Source of the DNA: Pleurotus ostreatus/Saccharomyces cerevisiae fusant
Lineage: Eukaryota; Opisthokonta
Reading direction: 5' to 3'
DNA length: 64,000 nt
Assembly (NCBI GenBank): GCA_024196135.1
Contig: JAMQCK010000035.1
Location: 1 to 64,000, forward strand
The stretch's first letter is position 1, and every line of letters begins with the position of its first letter. Shown in pieces: positions 60,878 through 64,000 of the stretch. The position numbers were made by a program, and so were the translations under genes. The notes under the pieces are model-generated. The model was not told the DNA's origin, did no database searches, and saw only the letters and a list, made by a program, of their open reading frames with translations.

Positions 60878-61769
60878 TATGGCGTATATTCTGGCGAAAA
60901 GATAATCACGGTCGCGCTTTCACGCCGCGCAACCGCGCTTCATCTGAGGGAGGTTCCGGTCGTCTCGCGCGGTAGAGTTAGCTTCCCTCTCGCCCTCTGC
61001 GCCGTCAGATGGCCATGGAAGAGATGATGGAGGACTAGAAAGCGCCGCCGACGCTGTTCGGCCGTTGCCGAACAGGGCGACCAGTCGGTCCACGGTCTCC
61101 GCCTCGTCTGCCACCCATCCTTTCCTCCTCTTCCCGTCGTTGTACATGACGCTTGTTTATGACGCAGCTGCCGCGGAGATGAAGTACTACACATGGAAGC
61201 CCACTATAATAATTCTTGAGTATCCTCAAGGTCACAAGATGACCCATAAATCATGGACCTTACGCGACTCCGACGAGGATAGCTCTGAACTAATATATTC
61301 AGGTCCTACACAAACATACGCGCAATGTGGAAGAAACCACGGAAGCGCCAAATAATGGCTGAACATCGAGAATGCAGTCACCCACGCTATGAGTAGATGT
61401 GCATGATCTGGAGTGAGTAGGAACATACCAGTTCTTCAAAGTTTCTGCTTAGTTCATGGAGATCAAGTGGATTATGGTAGAGTAACTATCTGACTACAGC
61501 ATACGACGTCGGGAAGAGGAGGAAGGGACGGGTTGCAGACGAGGCGGAGACCGCGGACCGACTGGCCGCCCTGGTCGGCAACGGCCGAGCAGCGTCGGCG
61601 GCGCTTTCTAGTCCTCCATCATCTCTTCCATGGCCATCTAACGGCGCAGAGGGCGAGAGGGAAGCTAAATCTACCGCGCGAGACGACCGAAACCTCCCTC
61701 AGATGAAGCGCGGTTGCGCGGCGTGAGAGCGCGACCGTGATTATTTTTTCGCCAGAATATACGCCATAG
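60878..61769. repeat. Large inverted repeat, about 268-bp arms with 355-bp spacer
   Basis: The arm at about 60878-61145 is repeated as its reverse complement at about 61501-61769. I count roughly 14 differences by eye, so about 95% identity. The spacer is 61146-61500. Both arms hold an open frame ending in the same words (ASAALSSPPSSLPWPS, STARDDRNLPQMKRGCAA, stop). One lies on the minus strand in the left arm and one on the plus strand in the right arm. A transcript through both would form a long hairpin. I see no clear target-site duplication or transposase, so it may be an inverted duplication of a gene end or a foldback element. Confidence 0.85.
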
Positions 61770-63250
61770 TTTCTATGGAGTTGGTGGTGGAGGGCTTGAC
61801 TACCGATGCGGTAGATAATCGGTGAGGAGATCACCCTTTTCCCTCCCCTCCTATTTGCTCGTCGAGTTGTCGGTGGGAGGACCGTCTGGGGCGGTGCGCT
61901 CCCTGTCGTTCCTTGCGGTCTGCTCACGACGATTCCCAGACGAAATCGATGATTGCTGTCTTCGACATGTATGAGTACAGCGTACGAGCAGCTGCGACAC
62001 CCCCACGGCGTCGTCTACACATTCAACTACGAGGCTTGGCGCGATTGTGCGATGAAGGTGATACGGAGGGTGATTAGGTGTAGAAAGCGCGGCCGCGCAA
62101 GAAGGTGCGGGAGGGCTACTGCTTCGTCTATTCACCTCGCAGGAATGTTGTGAGCAGAAGCTACGATGCGCAGAAGGTCTCGGAAGAAGCTGCAGCGCTA
62201 GGCACTTTTGCCATTGGGTTTGTTTTATTGTCTACGTCCGGTCCCCACCCCTGGCCGATATCGCAGTCTCAAAAGTCTTTTGTGAGGTGGTGCAATCTAT
62301 CGATTTTTGCGCTGTTCTACGGATTGCGGAGGGAGCTGCGAAACATAACAGCTGCCCGGTGGGCAAGGAGTATGAGCAGGTTTGTAGATCATCGTATGGC
62401 GGGCGTCGCTGAGCGCGTTGCCCGCTGCGGAGGTGCGCCAACGTGGTATGGAGCGTGGGCTTATCTTGCGCGATCCAGCAACCGCCAGCGCGCCGACACT
62501 CGAGCGAACTGTAGCAGCGATTGGCCTTCGTGTGGGAGAGGTGTGAACGCGGATTCTTACACGCGAAGGGCTGCGCAAGAGAAGGAGGGCGAACGTGGAG
62601 GGCAGGTGGCGCGGACCCTCGTGGACATAGCGCGGGCTTACCGGGGCGCGCCGGGGCTTGGCAATTGTCGGTGTTCCCCGCTGAACGCATGTGCTGCCCC
62701 GGTGCCGTCATTCGTCGAACCGTGGCCCGAAAAGAAGGTCGCACGCCAAGAGCAAGCTGCGGTCGTAAGCCGCGATGGATTGTTCCTCTGGCCTGGGTCG
62801 CCAAGTTGTAGTTGGTTCGCGCGAGCCACTGGTGCTCGTGGAGGCCGTGGAGGGGACAGAGTAGCGAAGCGCCCTTGTTTTCGATACCCTTGTCGGGCGG
62901 AATAAAGGAAAATCGGGCCTGGGACTGCGGGGCCTGGCAAGCCGGCTCGGTTGCCCGATGGGGCAGAAAGAACTTGCAATTGTAATGGCGGGGGGTTCAT
63001 ATGGCGTAGGGTATCATCACCGCGCTCGTTGTCTCCTCCCTTGGACGGATTATCACGACGAGCAGCTCGGGTAGCGTTTGTAGAGAGCACGCCCGCAGCA
63101 GCGTACGCCCGACAATTACTTCGACCACTTGACTTCTTTGTTGCCATCAACCGTCGACGCCACCCCGCCGAGCAACTCATAAAATATCCCACGCACACTT
63201 CCTATCCTCCTTCATCTTCGTCCCTCGGAGCCCAGGAACTCTGGACGGAC
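61770..63250. other. Spacer before the AMP-binding enzyme gene
   Basis: About 1.5 kb with no gene I can support. A + strand frame of 266 codons at 62105-62905 is open, but it is Arg/Ala/Cys-rich in a GC-rich stretch, lacks motifs and is probably chance. ATAAAATAT at about 63179-63187 is a TATA-like site roughly 65 nt before the next gene's ATG. Confidence 0.4.
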
Positions 63251-64000
63251 ATGGCGATCCCTCTATCTTTCCTGCACCAGGGCGTCCTCCCAGCACCAGG
63301 ACAGTCCCTCGGCGACGCCTTAGCGGACACCATAACCAACGCAGGCACGGTCAACACTCTCCTCGACTGCCTCTGTGCGACCCATGAACCAGCCATCTTC
63401 TCCCCAAATGTCGACAGACAGCCGCTCCTTCACGATACCCTACGCTCCTTTGTTTACCACTTCGCCCTCCCCCATTCGCCACATCGCGCCCCGCTCGGCC
63501 CCAACGACCGCGTTGTCATCGCCCTCCCCACCGGCCCCGAGAACGCCCTTGCCCTCGTCTCGCTCGCCGCCTACCACACATGCGCGCCAGTCAACGCCAG
63601 CTGCACCGCGCAGGAGCTGTTCGATGACGCAGAGCGCCTGAACGCCCGCGCCATCGTCACTGCCCCCGGCTTCGAGGACCGTCTGGACCTCCGACGAGCC
63701 CAGCAGAAGCTCAACTGCGATGTCGTTCTTATCCACGCCCGCCCTGATGGCCCAACAGGCCTCTTCGACATGACCCTTCTCGACACACCGAACTCGGTGC
63801 ACCCACAGCTACCGAGCCGCCCACACGGGCTCGATGATCGGTCGCTTGTTCTCCACACTTCGGGTACCAGCGGCAAGAAGAAGGTCGTCCCGTACACGCT
63901 TCGGTCCCTCATCGTCGGCACCTGCGCTGTCGTCCAATCATGGGCCCTGCGACCGACGGACATCAACAGTGCGTGACGCGTTCTCGCCTTGTGTTCCGCG
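63251..64000 (+). CDS. Adenylate-forming (AMP-binding) enzyme, N-terminal part
   Basis: Exon 1 runs from the ATG at 63251 to 63968 (239 codons plus one base), followed by a GTGCGT donor. The rest lies beyond the window. The protein begins MAIPLSFLHQGVLPAPGQSL and has the N-terminal fold of the ANL superfamily: PNDRVVIALPTGPENALALV, CAPVNASCTAQELFDDAERL, then the AMP-binding P-loop motif LHTSGTSGKKKVVPYTLRSL (A3). ANL enzymes activate carboxylic acids as acyl-AMP. It could be a stand-alone acyl-CoA ligase or, as often in Agaricomycetes, the adenylation part of a reductase-like megasynthase. The part seen cannot tell them apart. Confidence 0.85.

Noticed and set aside
60878..61769. Foldback or MITE transposon with defined ends
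   Set aside because: No target-site duplication or terminal motif was found at the arm ends, so only an inverted repeat is claimed.
62105..62905. Open frame of 266 codons on the + strand
   Set aside because: Arg/Cys/Ala-rich translation without motifs in a GC-rich stretch where long chance frames are common; no splice or promoter support.

Overview
The window is nuclear DNA of a filamentous basidiomycete, most likely an agaricomycete (a Polyporales-type wood or litter fungus). Coding exons are GC-rich. Genes are broken by many short introns of about 45-70 nt with GTRNGY-like donors. Exon translations match families and splice layouts usual in Agaricomycetes, and genes lie on both strands with spacers of about 0.2-3 kb. 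Gene models were built by hand: splice sites were chosen so that reading frame and conserved motifs join. No transcript or database evidence was used.

Layout. 1-3.8 kb: GC-rich spacer and one doubtful Pro/Ser-rich ORF. 3.8-5.4 kb: AlaX-type alanyl-tRNA editing protein. 5.4-8.6 kb: gene-poor, with short tandem repeats. 8.6-12.9 kb: a divergent pair encoding a HAD phosphatase of the glycerol-3-phosphatase type and an NAD-dependent glycerol-3-phosphate dehydrogenase, together the two-step route from DHAP to glycerol. 12.9-17.2 kb: gene-poor, possibly with a decayed gene. 17.2-22.3 kb: vezatin-like membrane protein, SMP-30/gluconolactonase-like protein and RidA. 22.7-30.8 kb: tandem duplication of an OPT oligopeptide transporter gene, each copy with a related upstream segment holding a broken ORF. 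31.7-39.1 kb: Ser/Thr-rich single-pass membrane protein, mitochondrial ATP synthase subunit b, an orphan type I membrane protein, a small coiled-coil protein, an intron-containing tRNA-Val(CAC) and pyridoxal kinase. 40.1-43.2 kb: LisH/LUFS regulator of the Flo8/SomA type and a small unknown protein. 44.9-49.0 kb: CDC48/p97 and tubulin-folding cofactor B. 49.6-53.9 kb: two secreted hydrolases (GH5 glycosidase and class 3 lipase). 54-58.8 kb: an unknown protein, a Rossmann/NmrA-like protein and a secreted His-rich, Ser-rich protein. 59.7-60.9 kb: mitochondrial hotdog thioesterase. 60.9-61.8 kb: a large inverted repeat. 63.25 kb to the end: the start of an adenylate-forming (AMP-binding) enzyme cut by the window edge.

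Most genes are housekeeping or ordinary accessory functions. The items most worth following up are the divergent glycerol pair, whose dehydrogenase has a long N-terminal extension; the OPT tandem duplication with its two decayed upstream ORFs; the roughly 270 bp-arm inverted repeat, whose arms both carry the same open frame; and the secreted protein with a dense His/Asp tract. I did not find a clearly novel multi-gene system.
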